From assembly GCF_009828025.1 (NCBI RefSeq), contig NZ_WTYA01000002.1:310001-374000 (forward strand): a DNA stretch of 64,000 nucleotides, in the 5' to 3' direction. The stretch comes from Qipengyuania algicida (GTDB taxonomy: Bacteria > Pseudomonadota > Alphaproteobacteria > Sphingomonadales > Sphingomonadaceae). A model generated the notes under the pieces. It worked only from the letters and a program-made list of their open reading frames with translations, searched no databases and had not been told where the DNA came from. Shown one piece after another: positions 8,759 through 17,286 of this stretch. Within the stretch, counting starts at the first letter, position 1, and every line of letters starts with the position of its first letter. The position numbers and the translations under genes are program-made.

Positions 8759-9588
8759 TGAAGAGAAGGAGGTTTTCCGAAGAGCAGATTATCGGGATGC
8801 TGAAGCAGGCGAAGGCGGGAGCGAAGACTGCTGACCGACACGATGTGGGACAACGTAGCGCTGACGGATCATTTGGCAAATAGTTCTGGCGCCCACAGCC
8901 ATGCGGGAAGCTGTAGCTCATCTCCAGACCTGCCACGGGATAAGCGAACGGCGGGCGTGCCGTTTCATCGATGCCGATCGCAAGAGCACGCGCTCCCGCT
9001 TGACGCGGAAAATTGATGCTGGGTTCAGAGAGAAGCTACGCGAGCTTGCCAACCAGCGTCGTCGGTTCGGTTATCAGCGTCTGCACATCCTGCTGCACCG
9101 GGAGGGAATTATAATCAAGCGGAAGAAGACCCACGTGAGCAATGGGCGACGAAGAAGCAGCAGGGGTGCTGTCGGCAAGTAGGCACCGGCTCCGGTGCCT
9201 ACTTGCCGAATCAGCGCTGGAGCCTGGAGTTAGGCTCTACGCGCCCCTCTACAATGCGCCACGAGTCCATTCACGACCAGATGGCATCAGGCAGGCGGCT
9301 CCGGGTACTTAACGTGGTCGATGATGCGACGAGATCGGCGAAGAGCGGCAATATATCGCCCCAAGCAAGCCGATGCAAAAATGGCTACGTCGACAGCTTC
9401 AACTGACGCATGCGTGACGAGCTTCTCAACGAGATATTGTTCATGAGTCTGGCACATGCCCGGATCGAATTCGCCGTCTGAGTGTAGGACTACAACCGGG
9501 AAAGGCCCCACTCGTCTCTCGACTACGAGAACCCGTGGGCGTTTGCCGCCAAACTGGATAAGCAATGGCCTGCTTCGCTACGCCCTTG
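8759..9588 (+). pseudogene. IS3-family element remnant (orfA start and broken orfB)
   Basis: ATG 8759 begins MKRRRFSEEQIIGMLKQAKAG, the classic OrfA start of IS407-like elements, but it runs out of frame after about 25 codons, probably by deletion. OrfB pieces follow: REAVAHLQTCHGISERRACR (about 8900), LRELANQRRRFGYQRLHILL, PNQRWSLE, SGRRLRVLNVVDDATR, then CKNGYVDSFN, and after a stop RMRDELLNEILF and YNRERPHSSLDYENPW near the 3' end. Large internal parts, including the central DDE core, are missing. It abuts the broken epimerase fragment, so it probably disrupted that gene. Confidence 0.75.
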
Positions 9589-9796
9589 GGGCTGCCATCA
9601 GATCATCCAGCGATTGCCCCGCGTGCATCGCATCGAGCCGGCACCCGCGAAGTCGAGCACATCGTCGACCATCTCGCGGTGCTGTCCGGTGGCAAACAAC
9701 GCAATCGAACCGTGGATCGTCCCGCAAGGCGTGCACCACCGGAAATAGCTCGATTGCTTCGGGACGCGTCCTGACGATCACCGGTATTTTGTTCAC
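9589..9796 (-). pseudogene. UDP-N-acetylglucosamine 2-epimerase fragment (WecB-like), frameshifted and truncated
   Basis: The N-terminus of a WecB/MnaA-type epimerase is recognisable: IPVIV, TRPEAIELFPVVHALRD. The frame then shifts: ATGQHREMVDDVLDFAG continues in another frame, and GQSLDDLMA returns in the first. At least two indels and a loss of the C-terminal ~300 residues follow, where IS3 remnant sequence begins. The enzyme would make UDP-ManNAc for surface glycans, which fits the island. It is clearly dead here. Confidence 0.75.
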
Positions 9797-9856
9797 GACC
9801 CCTTATCCCCCAAAAGCGGTGTTAGCTTCGGAGGAGATGTTAAGCCTGTAATTCAG

Positions 9857-10441
9857 CTACTTCTGATCTTGTCCGCCGTCGGCGGGTTTCTCGCTTGCCA
9901 CCACCACCGGCGGGGATGCTGGCGACGGGGATGTGGTCGATTTGCCCATGCGCTCCATATATTCCTTCTCGAGCTGCTCGACCCGTGCCTGCTCTTCGGT
10001 AGCGTCCTTGTCGATCGAAGCCAGTCGCTGCTTGCGCGCCGCCGCAATCAATTCGCCGAAACGCACCGATGGCGAAGCGCTCTTGTCGGCATAAGCCTTG
10101 CGGATCATTTCCTGCGTGCAGCCAGTTGAGCCGCCAGCGCCCACAGGCGAGCATGACAGCGTCCCGAAATTGCCGACGAACTCAAGGCTTTGCACACGCG
10201 ATGTCCAGGACGTGTTCTGCGGATCGTCAGAATCGCGCAACTCCTTGGGAATGCGATAGCGGTCCGCCTCTGGCAAGCGCGCGACGACCACGATCTCGTT
10301 GCCTTCGGGCTTGGGTGCCGGATCGTTGCCGTAGCGGATCACCATCTGAACCTTGTCGCCACCTGCGTCCTGGGCCTGGGCAGGGCCGATACCGGCGAGC
10401 ACGCTGGCGGCGAGAAGTGCGGGAAGCAAGCGGCGGATCAT
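9857..10441 (-). CDS. Conserved hypothetical secreted protein
   Basis: A protein of 194 aa from ATG 10441, chosen because the signal peptide (basic MIRR, hydrophobic core, AQA cleavage site near residue 22) begins there and GAGGG lies 7 nt upstream; a longer frame to 10480 is less likely. The mature part has two Cys (LSCSPVGAGGSTGC) that could form a disulfide and a charged helical C-terminal third ending in a Pro/Ser-rich tail. I recognise no family. It marks the return to GC-rich core DNA after the island. Confidence 0.7.
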   Translation of the reverse strand: MIRRLLPALLAASVLAGIGPAQAQDAGGDKVQMVIRYGNDPAPKPEGNEIVVVARLPEADRYRIPKELRDSDDPQNTSWTSRVQSLEFVGNFGTLSCSPVGAGGSTGCTQEMIRKAYADKSASPSVRFGELIAAARKQRLASIDKDATEEQARVEQLEKEYMERMGKSTTSPSPASPPVVVASEKPADGGQDQK

Positions 10442-10534
10442 AATGTGGCCCTCTAATCTAATGATCCCGACAGACTGCACGGGATGCGGTGAACTGCTGG
10501 TGAAGCGCAGGAAGACAACGGGCCGTTCCCACGA

Positions 10535-11056
10535 TCAAACCTTTTCGCTGAGCCGGATGGCTGCACGGCATCCCAATCGGATCGCGCCGGACAAGAGCGG
10601 ATAGGCTGGTGCTCGCTCTGCGCCAGCTGCAAGAGCCGCGTCGCGATGGGCGCGTTCATCTTCGCGGCATTCTTCGATCAGAACGGCCAGTTCGGAATCC
10701 GAGCCATCCTCGCACAGGCTATCGAGCTGCTTGGTGTAATGGCGATCGATTTCCTCCTCGATCGCTGCCGTACAGGCCATCGCCGCTTCGGGGCCGATCA
10801 ACGCGGTCGCAGCGCCCAACGCATAGCCTGCAACCGACCAGAATGGCTGGAGCGCCGTGGGGCGCACGCCGCGTCGCGCCATCAAGGCGTCGAATTTTTC
10901 ACGATGGCCCGCCTCCTGCTCGGCCATCGAGGCGATTTCAGCCGAATCCGGGCCGCGATTGCCCATCACCGCCAGTTGCCCGGCATAGATGCGCGTCGCG
11001 CCGAATTCACCCGCCTGATCGACGCGGATCATGCGTTCTGTGTCGGGCATGGTCAT
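10535..11056 (-). CDS. coq7: Ubiquinone biosynthesis monooxygenase COQ7 (demethoxyubiquinone hydroxylase)
   Basis: Hydroxylates 2-polyprenyl-3-methyl-6-methoxybenzoquinol in ubiquinone synthesis. At 173 aa it has the diiron carboxylate ligands in order: Glu in GEFGA, ExxH in EQEAGHREKF, Glu in AIEEEIDRHY, and Glu/His in CREDERAHRD. The ATG 11056 overlaps the dsbB stop as ATGA, showing translational coupling; the frame stays open much further upstream inside dsbB but that part is not coding. Membrane-associated in the known family. Confidence 0.92.
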   Translation of the reverse strand: MTMPDTERMIRVDQAGEFGATRIYAGQLAVMGNRGPDSAEIASMAEQEAGHREKFDALMARRGVRPTALQPFWSVAGYALGAATALIGPEAAMACTAAIEEEIDRHYTKQLDSLCEDGSDSELAVLIEECREDERAHRDAALAAGAERAPAYPLLSGAIRLGCRAAIRLSEKV

Positions 11057-11544
11057 GCGTCGCTTTCCTTGCGCAAAAGCAGCCAGAACACGCTCAGTCC
11101 GCCAATCGTCGAAATGAGGAAATTCCAGCCCGCCAGTGAAATTCCGATCAACCGCCACTGCGCCTCGTCGCAACGGATCAGCGGCGTGTTCATGATCGTA
11201 TCGAGAGCATTTGCGCCCTGCGGCACATCCAGTCGCGCACAGCTGGTAACCCCATACCACCAGCCGTATTCGACCCCGGCATGATAGGCTCCGATCGCGC
11301 CCGAAACGAGGATCGCCAGTGCCGCAAGGACGACCCAGAGCCGCGCGGGGGGTATGATGAACGCCAGCAACGCCAGCACGATCGCGGCGAAATGCGGATA
11401 GCGTTGCCACCAGCACATCTCGCAAGGGTAGAGACCGAAGCCATATTGCGCGATGTAGGCGCCGGCAATCAGCAGCGCCGGGATCGCAAGCGCCAGCAAT
11501 CGGGCCAGCCACAGGTTCGAGGAGATCGTCATCCGGCCAGCCAT
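11053..11544 (-). CDS. Disulfide bond formation protein B (DsbB family)
   Basis: Inner-membrane quinone reductase that re-oxidises a periplasmic DsbA. The 163-aa protein has four hydrophobic segments and two periplasmic Cys pairs: C41-x-x-C44 in YPCEMCWW and C102/C125 (TSCARL, IRCDEAQW). Start ATG 11544 lies one base after the ctpA stop; ATG 11532 is an alternative. It ends with an ATGA overlap to coq7, so ctpA, dsbB and coq7 are likely cotranscribed. Confidence 0.88.
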   Translation of the reverse strand: MAGRMTISSNLWLARLLALAIPALLIAGAYIAQYGFGLYPCEMCWWQRYPHFAAIVLALLAFIIPPARLWVVLAALAILVSGAIGAYHAGVEYGWWYGVTSCARLDVPQGANALDTIMNTPLIRCDEAQWRLIGISLAGWNFLISTIGGLSVFWLLLRKESDA

Positions 11545-11545
11545 G

Positions 11546-12892
11546 TCAGGGACGCTTGGCCAACGTCTTGGCGCCAACGCCCGCCGTCCGGCGCAGGGTC
11601 TCCACCGCGTAGTTCAGCTGGAAATCCTCAATACCCTTGGCCTTGAGCTGTTCGGCGGTCTGCTGGAAACGCGGATCGGCGCGCTTGTCCTGCTCCAGAT
11701 CGGTATCCTTGAGCGCCGCCTCGTTGACCAGATGCCCGCGCAGGTCGGATTCGCGCAGCGACATCTTCTCGCGCAAGGCGAAATCCGGATCTGTCAGTTG
11801 CGGCACGACGATGTCGGGCTGAATCCCGCCCTCTTGCACCGAATGGCCCGACGGCGTGTAATAGCGCGCGGTGGTCAGCTTGAGCGCGGCATCCGGCCCG
11901 AGCGGGATCAGCGTCTGGACGCTGCCCTTGCCGAAACTGCGTTCACCCATGATAACCGCACGGTGGTGATCCTGCAGCGCACCCGCGACGATCTCTGAAG
12001 CCGAAGCGGTGCCTTCATCGATCAGCACGATCACGGGCACGCCCTGCGCCATTTCGCCGCGGAAGACAGTCTCCGCATCATAGACGATCGTTTCACCCGG
12101 TGCGCGCCCGCGCTGCGAGACGATGCGGCCATTGGTCAGGAACAGGTCCGACAGCGCCACCGCTTCGTCGAGCGATCCGCCCGGGTTCTTGCGCAGGTCG
12201 AGTACCAGCCCGTTGAGCTTGCCCCCCGCCTTGGCGCGCAGTCCCTCATAGGCGGTGAACACGTCGTTGCCGACGTCCTTGGAGAATTCGTTGACCGAGA
12301 TATGCCCGATATTGCCCTTGAGCAGTTCCGACGTCACCGGCTCAAGCTCGATCACCCCGCGCGTGACCGACACGTCGAAAGGTTCGTCGCGGCCAGGGCG
12401 ATAGATGGTCAGCTTCACCTTGGTCCCGGTTTTCCCGCGCATCTGGTTGACCGCATCGTCGAGACTGCCGCCGTAGATCAGCTTGCCGTCGAGATGGGTG
12501 ATATAATCGCCCGCCTTAATCCCGGCCTTGTCCGCCGGGCTGCCCTTGAACGGAGAGACGACTTTCACCGCGCCATCGTCCATCACAACCGACAGGCCAA
12601 GACCGGAATAATTCCCGTCGATCATCGTTTCGAGCCGCTGGAGATCCGACCCGTCGAGATAGGCGGAATGCGGATCGAGCGCGGCGAGCATCCCGTTGAT
12701 TGCGCCCTTGACCAGCTTGTCGTCCTGAACCGGATCGACGTAGTCGGCCTTCACCTTCTGGTAGACGGCGAACAGCTTGGCGAATTGTGGCCCGGCGCGG
12801 CCATCGATCTCGGCCATGCCCGAGGTGGTCGCGGGAATCAGAGCCACGGCGGCAACCAAGGCGGTAGAACGGGCGAAGGTGGCGAAATTCAT
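11546..12892 (-). CDS. ctpA: Carboxy-terminal processing protease (peptidase S41)
   Basis: Periplasmic Ser/Lys protease. From ATG 12892 the protein has 448 aa: a signal peptide ending around TTSGMA, then a PDZ domain (GLSVVMDDGAVKVVSPFKG), the S41 core with DLRKNPGGSLDEA, the catalytic Ser in GTASASEIV and the Lys in SFGKGSVQT. A frame extension to 12925 is unlikely because it places extra polar residues before the signal peptide. It lies 97 nt after the EnvC-like gene on the same strand, an arrangement widely seen in alphaproteobacteria and linked with cell-wall remodelling. Confidence 0.93.
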   Translation of the reverse strand: MNFATFARSTALVAAVALIPATTSGMAEIDGRAGPQFAKLFAVYQKVKADYVDPVQDDKLVKGAINGMLAALDPHSAYLDGSDLQRLETMIDGNYSGLGLSVVMDDGAVKVVSPFKGSPADKAGIKAGDYITHLDGKLIYGGSLDDAVNQMRGKTGTKVKLTIYRPGRDEPFDVSVTRGVIELEPVTSELLKGNIGHISVNEFSKDVGNDVFTAYEGLRAKAGGKLNGLVLDLRKNPGGSLDEAVALSDLFLTNGRIVSQRGRAPGETIVYDAETVFRGEMAQGVPVIVLIDEGTASASEIVAGALQDHHRAVIMGERSFGKGSVQTLIPLGPDAALKLTTARYYTPSGHSVQEGGIQPDIVVPQLTDPDFALREKMSLRESDLRGHLVNEAALKDTDLEQDKRADPRFQQTAEQLKAKGIEDFQLNYAVETLRRTAGVGAKTLAKRP

Positions 12893-12989
12893 TGCGGGAA
12901 ACTGTCTCCGTTGCAGCAGCGCCATAGCCTATCGCGCACAAACCGTGAATGCCAGATTAGGATCGCACTGTCTTTATCTTGCCCCACGC

Positions 12990-14225
12990 TTACCGAAGCA
13001 AGGGGATTGGGTTGACCGGCTCACCCTTGTGCCTGAGTTCCAGCGTAATCGATGGCGTTTGGGCGGCGGCAGTCCCGAGCGGCGATCCGGCGACGACTTT
13101 ATCGCCCACCGCCACTTCGAGCGTTGCAAGCCCAGTGATCAGGCTCGTCCAACTGCCCGAATGTTCGATGATGGCGATCTGACCATACCCACGATAGGGG
13201 CCGGCGAAAGCGATCCGGCCCGCACCCGGAGAGACCACCTGCGCACCATTCGCGGGCGCCAGCGTCAATCCCTCGCGCCTTTCGCCGCTGCCGCCGACTT
13301 CACCGAAGCCCGATTGGATGCGCCCGACGACCGGCAGGCGATAGGGTTGCGGGGCGTCAGTCGACACCATTGCGGGCGACCCAGGTGCAGGAATCGCTGC
13401 GCGCAAGGGATCGCTCGGACGCAATACCGGCCCCGGCAGAGCGGCGAGACGTTGCCGCAGCGATCCGGCCTGTTCGAGCCGGTTCACCAGTGAGCCCAGA
13501 TCACGCGCCTGTTCCGCCAAAGCAAACGCCCGCGCAGCTTCGCGATCGGCTGAACCGGTCGCTCTCCTCGCCACGATTCGCTGGCTGGCGGCAAAGACGG
13601 AGAGCCGGTTGCGTTGTTCGACCAGCGATGCACGAGCCGACAGCTGTCTTTCGGCGGCTTTTTTCGAGGCAGACTGGAGCGCCCGAGCGCGTTCGAGTTC
13701 GCCACGCAATTGGGCGGTCTGTGCGCGAATGCGGGGGATCGTCCCTGCAAGGATCGCGTTGAGATGGACCGTATCCTGCAAGGATGAAGGACGCAGCAGT
13801 CCAAGCACCATCGGTCGACGAACCATTGCGGCCAGCGCCGCGCTCAGATCGGCGATCGGCTGCCGCTCGACAGCCAGCTTGCGGTCGAGCGCGCTACGTT
13901 GCCGGGTGATGAGGGCGAGCGCGGCGTCCGCTTCGGACACCGCCGCTTCGGCCTGCTGAACCTTGGCGGCAAGCGCCGCGGCTTGCAGCATCGCCTTGTT
14001 CGCCGCCTCGCTCGACCGGCGCGCCTCCTGCTCGAAATTGGCCGCGCGTTGACGCGCCCGCAACGCCTGTGCACGCGCTTGCGCCAGTTCTTCGGCAGTG
14101 GCGGTGCGCGCCGTGTCTGGAGTGGGGCCCTGTGCCAGCGAAGGCAGTGTCAGAACAACGAGCAAAAGCGCCGTCAGCCCGCCTGCCGCCAGTCCTGTTA
14201 CCCTGTCCCGCATCCCCGCCTTCAT
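12990..14225 (-). CDS. EnvC-like murein hydrolase activator (degenerate LytM/M23 domain)
   Basis: A 411-aa protein: signal peptide (to about residue 32), long coiled coil rich in Ala, Arg, Glu and Gln (about 40-270), and a C-terminal LytM fold (about 300-411). The zinc ligands of active M23 enzymes are absent: where HxxxD is expected it has EGLTLAP, and the HxH motif is replaced by ITLELRHKG. This matches EnvC, which activates amidases rather than cutting peptidoglycan itself. ATG 14213 is an alternative start. Neighbours are ctpA and rlmH. Confidence 0.88.
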   Translation of the reverse strand: MKAGMRDRVTGLAAGGLTALLLVVLTLPSLAQGPTPDTARTATAEELAQARAQALRARQRAANFEQEARRSSEAANKAMLQAAALAAKVQQAEAAVSEADAALALITRQRSALDRKLAVERQPIADLSAALAAMVRRPMVLGLLRPSSLQDTVHLNAILAGTIPRIRAQTAQLRGELERARALQSASKKAAERQLSARASLVEQRNRLSVFAASQRIVARRATGSADREAARAFALAEQARDLGSLVNRLEQAGSLRQRLAALPGPVLRPSDPLRAAIPAPGSPAMVSTDAPQPYRLPVVGRIQSGFGEVGGSGERREGLTLAPANGAQVVSPGAGRIAFAGPYRGYGQIAIIEHSGSWTSLITGLATLEVAVGDKVVAGSPLGTAAAQTPSITLELRHKGEPVNPIPLLR

Positions 14226-14234
14226 GCCCGCAAG

Positions 14235-14654
14235 TCAGCTGCGATGATAGGGGTGACCGGCAAGGATCGCGGTCGCGCGATAGAGCTGTTCGGCCAGCAT
14301 CGCCCGGGCGAGCAGATGCGGCCAGGTCGCCTTGCCAAAGGCGAACAGCAGATCGGCCTCCTCGCGCTGCGCCTTTTCGTGCCCGTCAGCAGCGCCGATC
14401 AGAAAGCGCGTCTCGCGCACGCCATCATCGCGCCAGCGCCCGATCAGCGCGGCAAAGTTCTCCGAGCCGAGCTGCTTGCCGCGCTCGTCAAGCACCACGT
14501 GGCGGCACGGCTGCAACGCGTCGGGTACGCGCCCACCGGTTTCGGGTAATTCGGTTATCCTGAAAGGCCATGCGATACGCTTGGCATAGCGGGCGACCAG
14601 CTCCGCTTCGGGCGAGCGCCCGATTTTCCCCCTGGCGATGATATGCAACAACAT
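14235..14654 (-). CDS. rlmH: 23S rRNA (pseudouridine(1915)-N(3))-methyltransferase
   Basis: SPOUT methyltransferase that modifies the tip of 23S helix 69. Full-length at 139 aa, starting MLLHIIARGKIG, with DERGKQLGSENFA and the trefoil-knot SAM region RFLIGAADGH, then HLLARAMLAEQLYRA and the C-terminal HPYH. The cluster with rsfS and nadD is the usual alphaproteobacterial order. Confidence 0.93.
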   Translation of the reverse strand: MLLHIIARGKIGRSPEAELVARYAKRIAWPFRITELPETGGRVPDALQPCRHVVLDERGKQLGSENFAALIGRWRDDGVRETRFLIGAADGHEKAQREEADLLFAFGKATWPHLLARAMLAEQLYRATAILAGHPYHRS

Positions 14655-14738
14655 GACACGCCATGCATAGCGAGCCGCGCGAAGCAGGTCGAGGTGATAG
14701 CAGAGGCAGCCGCCTGAGCGACTGCTTCACATCACTGG

Positions 14739-15155
14739 TCAGGCGCGGCCGATCGCCTTGTCGGGCGTATCGCCGAAAGCCCACATCCGCTCGAGGTTGT
14801 AAAAGCTACGCACCTCTGGACGGAACAGATGTACGACCACGTCTCCCGCATCGAGCAGTACCCAGTCGGCCGCAGGCAAGCCTTCCAGCTTCACCGGGCC
14901 ATAGCCGTTCTGCTTGAGCGTTTCGGCGAGTTTCTGGGCCATGGACGCAACCTGGCGGGTCGAACGGCCCGAGACGATCACCATGTGATCGGCGATCGAA
15001 CTTTTTCCCTCCAGATCGATCGTCACGATATCCTGTGCCTGATCGTCATCGAGCTGCTTGAGCACGAGGGCCAGCAGCGCGTCGGTCTGGTGCTCAGCCA
15101 AGGGCGGCACCTGTTTGGCGTCGACCGAAGCCGACGAAGTATGCGCCTGAGTCAT
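14739..15155 (-). CDS. rsfS: Ribosomal silencing factor RsfS
   Basis: Binds ribosomal protein L14 and blocks subunit joining during starvation. The 138-aa protein has the Iojap/RsfS pattern: DIVTIDLEGKSSIADHMVIVSGRSTRQV, KQNGYGPVKLEG, DWVLLDAGDVVVHLF and FYNLERMW. The N-terminal ~20 residues look variable. It lies 57 nt after nadD and 84 nt before rlmH, all on the minus strand. Confidence 0.92.
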   Translation of the reverse strand: MTQAHTSSASVDAKQVPPLAEHQTDALLALVLKQLDDDQAQDIVTIDLEGKSSIADHMVIVSGRSTRQVASMAQKLAETLKQNGYGPVKLEGLPAADWVLLDAGDVVVHLFRPEVRSFYNLERMWAFGDTPDKAIGRA

Positions 15156-15212
15156 AGGCGTTTGATATGCTCCTTGAGGTTGGGACGAAGTGCATGAAGA
15201 CCGAAACGCCGA

Positions 15213-15884
15213 TCATACCGGTGCGGTTTCCGCCGTCGGGATGAGCCGATGCGTCAACTGGTCGCGCAGAGCGATGTCGCTATGGCGCGATGCCCAGTCG
15301 GGGTCGTCGCGGCGGATCGCCGTGGCCGACCTGTCATCGGGATCGAAACGCAATATCACCAGTGCCGGTGCGCTCCATTCGCCCCTACTTTTGAATCTGG
15401 CCGCAGACATACGATAACGTCTGAGCCAGGCCATCGCGGGGCTCGCGAGGGCAACACCATCATAACCCGGACGGGCGATGACCGCAATCGGCATCGTTCG
15501 CGCAATTCTCCGCCAGTCGCGCCAGCGGTGGAACTGGGCGAGATTGTCGGACCCCATCAGCCATACGAACCGGCATTTGGGATACCGCCGTTGCAACGCC
15601 CTTAACGTGTCGACCGTATAGCGCGTGTCGAGCTCGCGCTCGATGGCTGTCACGCGGATCGGCGCACGCCGCGCCTGCTCGCGGGCCGAGGCAACACGTG
15701 CGGCAAGCGGCGCCATGCCCTTGTCCGATTTGAGCGGATTGCCCGGCGAAACCAGCCACCACACCTCGTTCAGCCCAAGCGCCTGCGCGGCGAACAACGA
15801 AATCCGACGATGCCCGCCATGCGAGGGATTGAAGCTCCCTCCCAGAAGCCCGATGCGCCTCGCCGGACCGGCTGCAAAATTCAC
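15213..15884 (-). CDS. nadD: Nicotinate-nucleotide adenylyltransferase
   Basis: Makes deamido-NAD in NAD biosynthesis. I choose GTG 15884 (223 aa) because GAGGAAGGGG lies just upstream and the protein then starts close to the nucleotidyl-transferase motif LLGGSFNPSHGGH; the frame stays open to 15953. Further marks are VWWLVSPGNPLK, FVWLMGSDNL and SATAIRRDD. It is first in the nadD, rsfS, rlmH series and shares a divergent promoter region with the M23 peptidase gene. Confidence 0.9.
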   Translation of the reverse strand: MNFAAGPARRIGLLGGSFNPSHGGHRRISLFAAQALGLNEVWWLVSPGNPLKSDKGMAPLAARVASAREQARRAPIRVTAIERELDTRYTVDTLRALQRRYPKCRFVWLMGSDNLAQFHRWRDWRRIARTMPIAVIARPGYDGVALASPAMAWLRRYRMSAARFKSRGEWSAPALVILRFDPDDRSATAIRRDDPDWASRHSDIALRDQLTHRLIPTAETAPV

Positions 15885-15933
15885 AGTCCCCTTCCTCGTT
15901 CCATGTTGTGTGCCGCCTCTGCGAATTGAGCTC

Positions 15934-16060
15934 GATTCGCCCCTTTGTTGCACGAAAGCGCGTTTTGTTCCCGGGGTTTGGATAAAAATTATCCTTAGTG
16001 GTTCGATTCATCCCGCCCGTGGCTCGACTCACCCAAAACACGTGGGCAGCGATTCGATTC
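15934..16060. promoter_or_regulatory. Cluster of five GANTC (CcrM-type) sites in a divergent promoter region
   Basis: GATTC at 15934, 16005, 16051 and 16056, and GACTC at 16026: five sites in 127 bp between nadD (minus) and the M23-bactofilin pair (plus). In alphaproteobacteria GANTC is methylated by CcrM and read by GcrA at cell-cycle promoters. The clustering is seen directly; the regulatory role is inference. Confidence 0.5.
15980..15994. promoter_or_regulatory. Operator-like palindrome
   Basis: GGATAA-AAA-TTATCC is a perfect 6+3+6 inverted repeat in the nadD/M23 intergenic region. It is AT-rich inside an otherwise GC-rich sequence. The binding factor is unknown. Confidence 0.4.
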
Positions 16061-16118
16061 ATTAGGGAACCCCGGATAGCCCAGCTGCGGGGATACAAAT
16101 CAACGGGACGGGTCAAAC

Positions 16119-17273
16119 GTGATACAATCGCTTCGAAACGGCGACTGGGGGCGCCGCGTAAAAAGCTGGTTTCCGGATCGCGAATTCTTCATGCGGTCCG
16201 AAGGGCAGGTACGTTTCATCACCATCAGCTCGCGCGTGCAGATGGCCATGGCAGGCGCAGTGCTTGCCGCGCTGCTGGCATGGGGTGGCAGCATGGGCGC
16301 GATGGCATGGTCGAGCTACAGCGACGCGGCCAACCGTGCCTCGCTGATCGACCGCGAGGCCAAAGTCGCCAGTTCGGAAGAGCGCGTTGCCGCCTATCGC
16401 AAGGACATCGGTCAGGTGCGCGACGATCTGGAACGTCGCCAGAGTTTCCTCGAGGACATGGTCGCTTCGCTACCCGCCGATGTGAAATCTTCCGGCAAGG
16501 TCAGCGATTCAACGGGTGAAGCCGCCAAGACGGTTTCCAAGGTCAGCATGGCGGTCCCCGAGGCCAAGGGACTCGCGCAGATGGAAGCACGCCAGCTCGC
16601 GCTGGTGGAACGGCTGACCCATTTCGCCGATTGGCGTGCCAACCGCGCTGCCGCTGCCTTGAAGAAGCTCGGGCTCGATCCCAAGCGCGTACTCAACAAG
16701 GTCGAGCACGAGGCAATGGGTGGTCCGCTCGAACGCCCCAGCACCGATGCCAATGGCGGAATGGACCCACGCTTCGAACGGCTCGGATTGAGCCTGGCGC
16801 GGATGAACGCGCTCGAACAGGGTCTGGCCGGCGTTCCGCAGGTCGTGCCGGCGCATTTCACCCGGATTTCCTCCACCTTCGGCTTCCGCCGCGATCCCTT
16901 CACCGGTGGCGGCGCGATGCACAAGGGTCTCGACTTCGTCGCGCCGAAGGGCACGCCGATCCTTGCAGCAGCGCAGGGCACCGTCACTTTCGTCGGGCAA
17001 ATTCGCGGCTACGGCAATGTCGTCGAGATCAGCCACGGCAATGGCCTCAGCACTCGCTACGCACACATGTCCGCATTCCATTCGCATGTCGGAGAGAAGG
17101 TTTCGGCGGGCGAAGTCATCGGCGCGATCGGCAGCACTGGCCGATCGACCGGGCCACACCTGCATTTCGAAGTCCGTATCAACGGCCGTGCCGTCAATCC
17201 GCGCCCCTTTCTGGAGCAAGCGCCCGATGTTCTCAAAGAAGTCCACAGCGTCCCGCAACGCATCAGCCAGTAA
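16119..17273 (+). CDS. M23 family metallopeptidase with N-terminal membrane anchor (LmdC/Csd1-like)
   Basis: Peptidoglycan endopeptidase family. The 384-aa protein has a short cytoplasmic N-terminus, one membrane helix (about 43-65), a coiled-coil stalk (about 75-125) and a C-terminal M23 domain (about 250-370) with intact zinc ligands: HKGLDF and HLHFEV, plus YAHM. The start is GTG 16119; ATG 16191 would also keep the helix. The bactofilin gene follows after 13 nt. Membrane-anchored M23 enzymes paired with bactofilins control cell shape in other bacteria. GANTC sites upstream suggest cell-cycle control. Confidence 0.88.
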   Translation: MIQSLRNGDWGRRVKSWFPDREFFMRSEGQVRFITISSRVQMAMAGAVLAALLAWGGSMGAMAWSSYSDAANRASLIDREAKVASSEERVAAYRKDIGQVRDDLERRQSFLEDMVASLPADVKSSGKVSDSTGEAAKTVSKVSMAVPEAKGLAQMEARQLALVERLTHFADWRANRAAAALKKLGLDPKRVLNKVEHEAMGGPLERPSTDANGGMDPRFERLGLSLARMNALEQGLAGVPQVVPAHFTRISSTFGFRRDPFTGGGAMHKGLDFVAPKGTPILAAAQGTVTFVGQIRGYGNVVEISHGNGLSTRYAHMSAFHSHVGEKVSAGEVIGAIGSTGRSTGPHLHFEVRINGRAVNPRPFLEQAPDVLKEVHSVPQRISQ

Positions 17274-17286
17274 TCAGGAGCGAACC

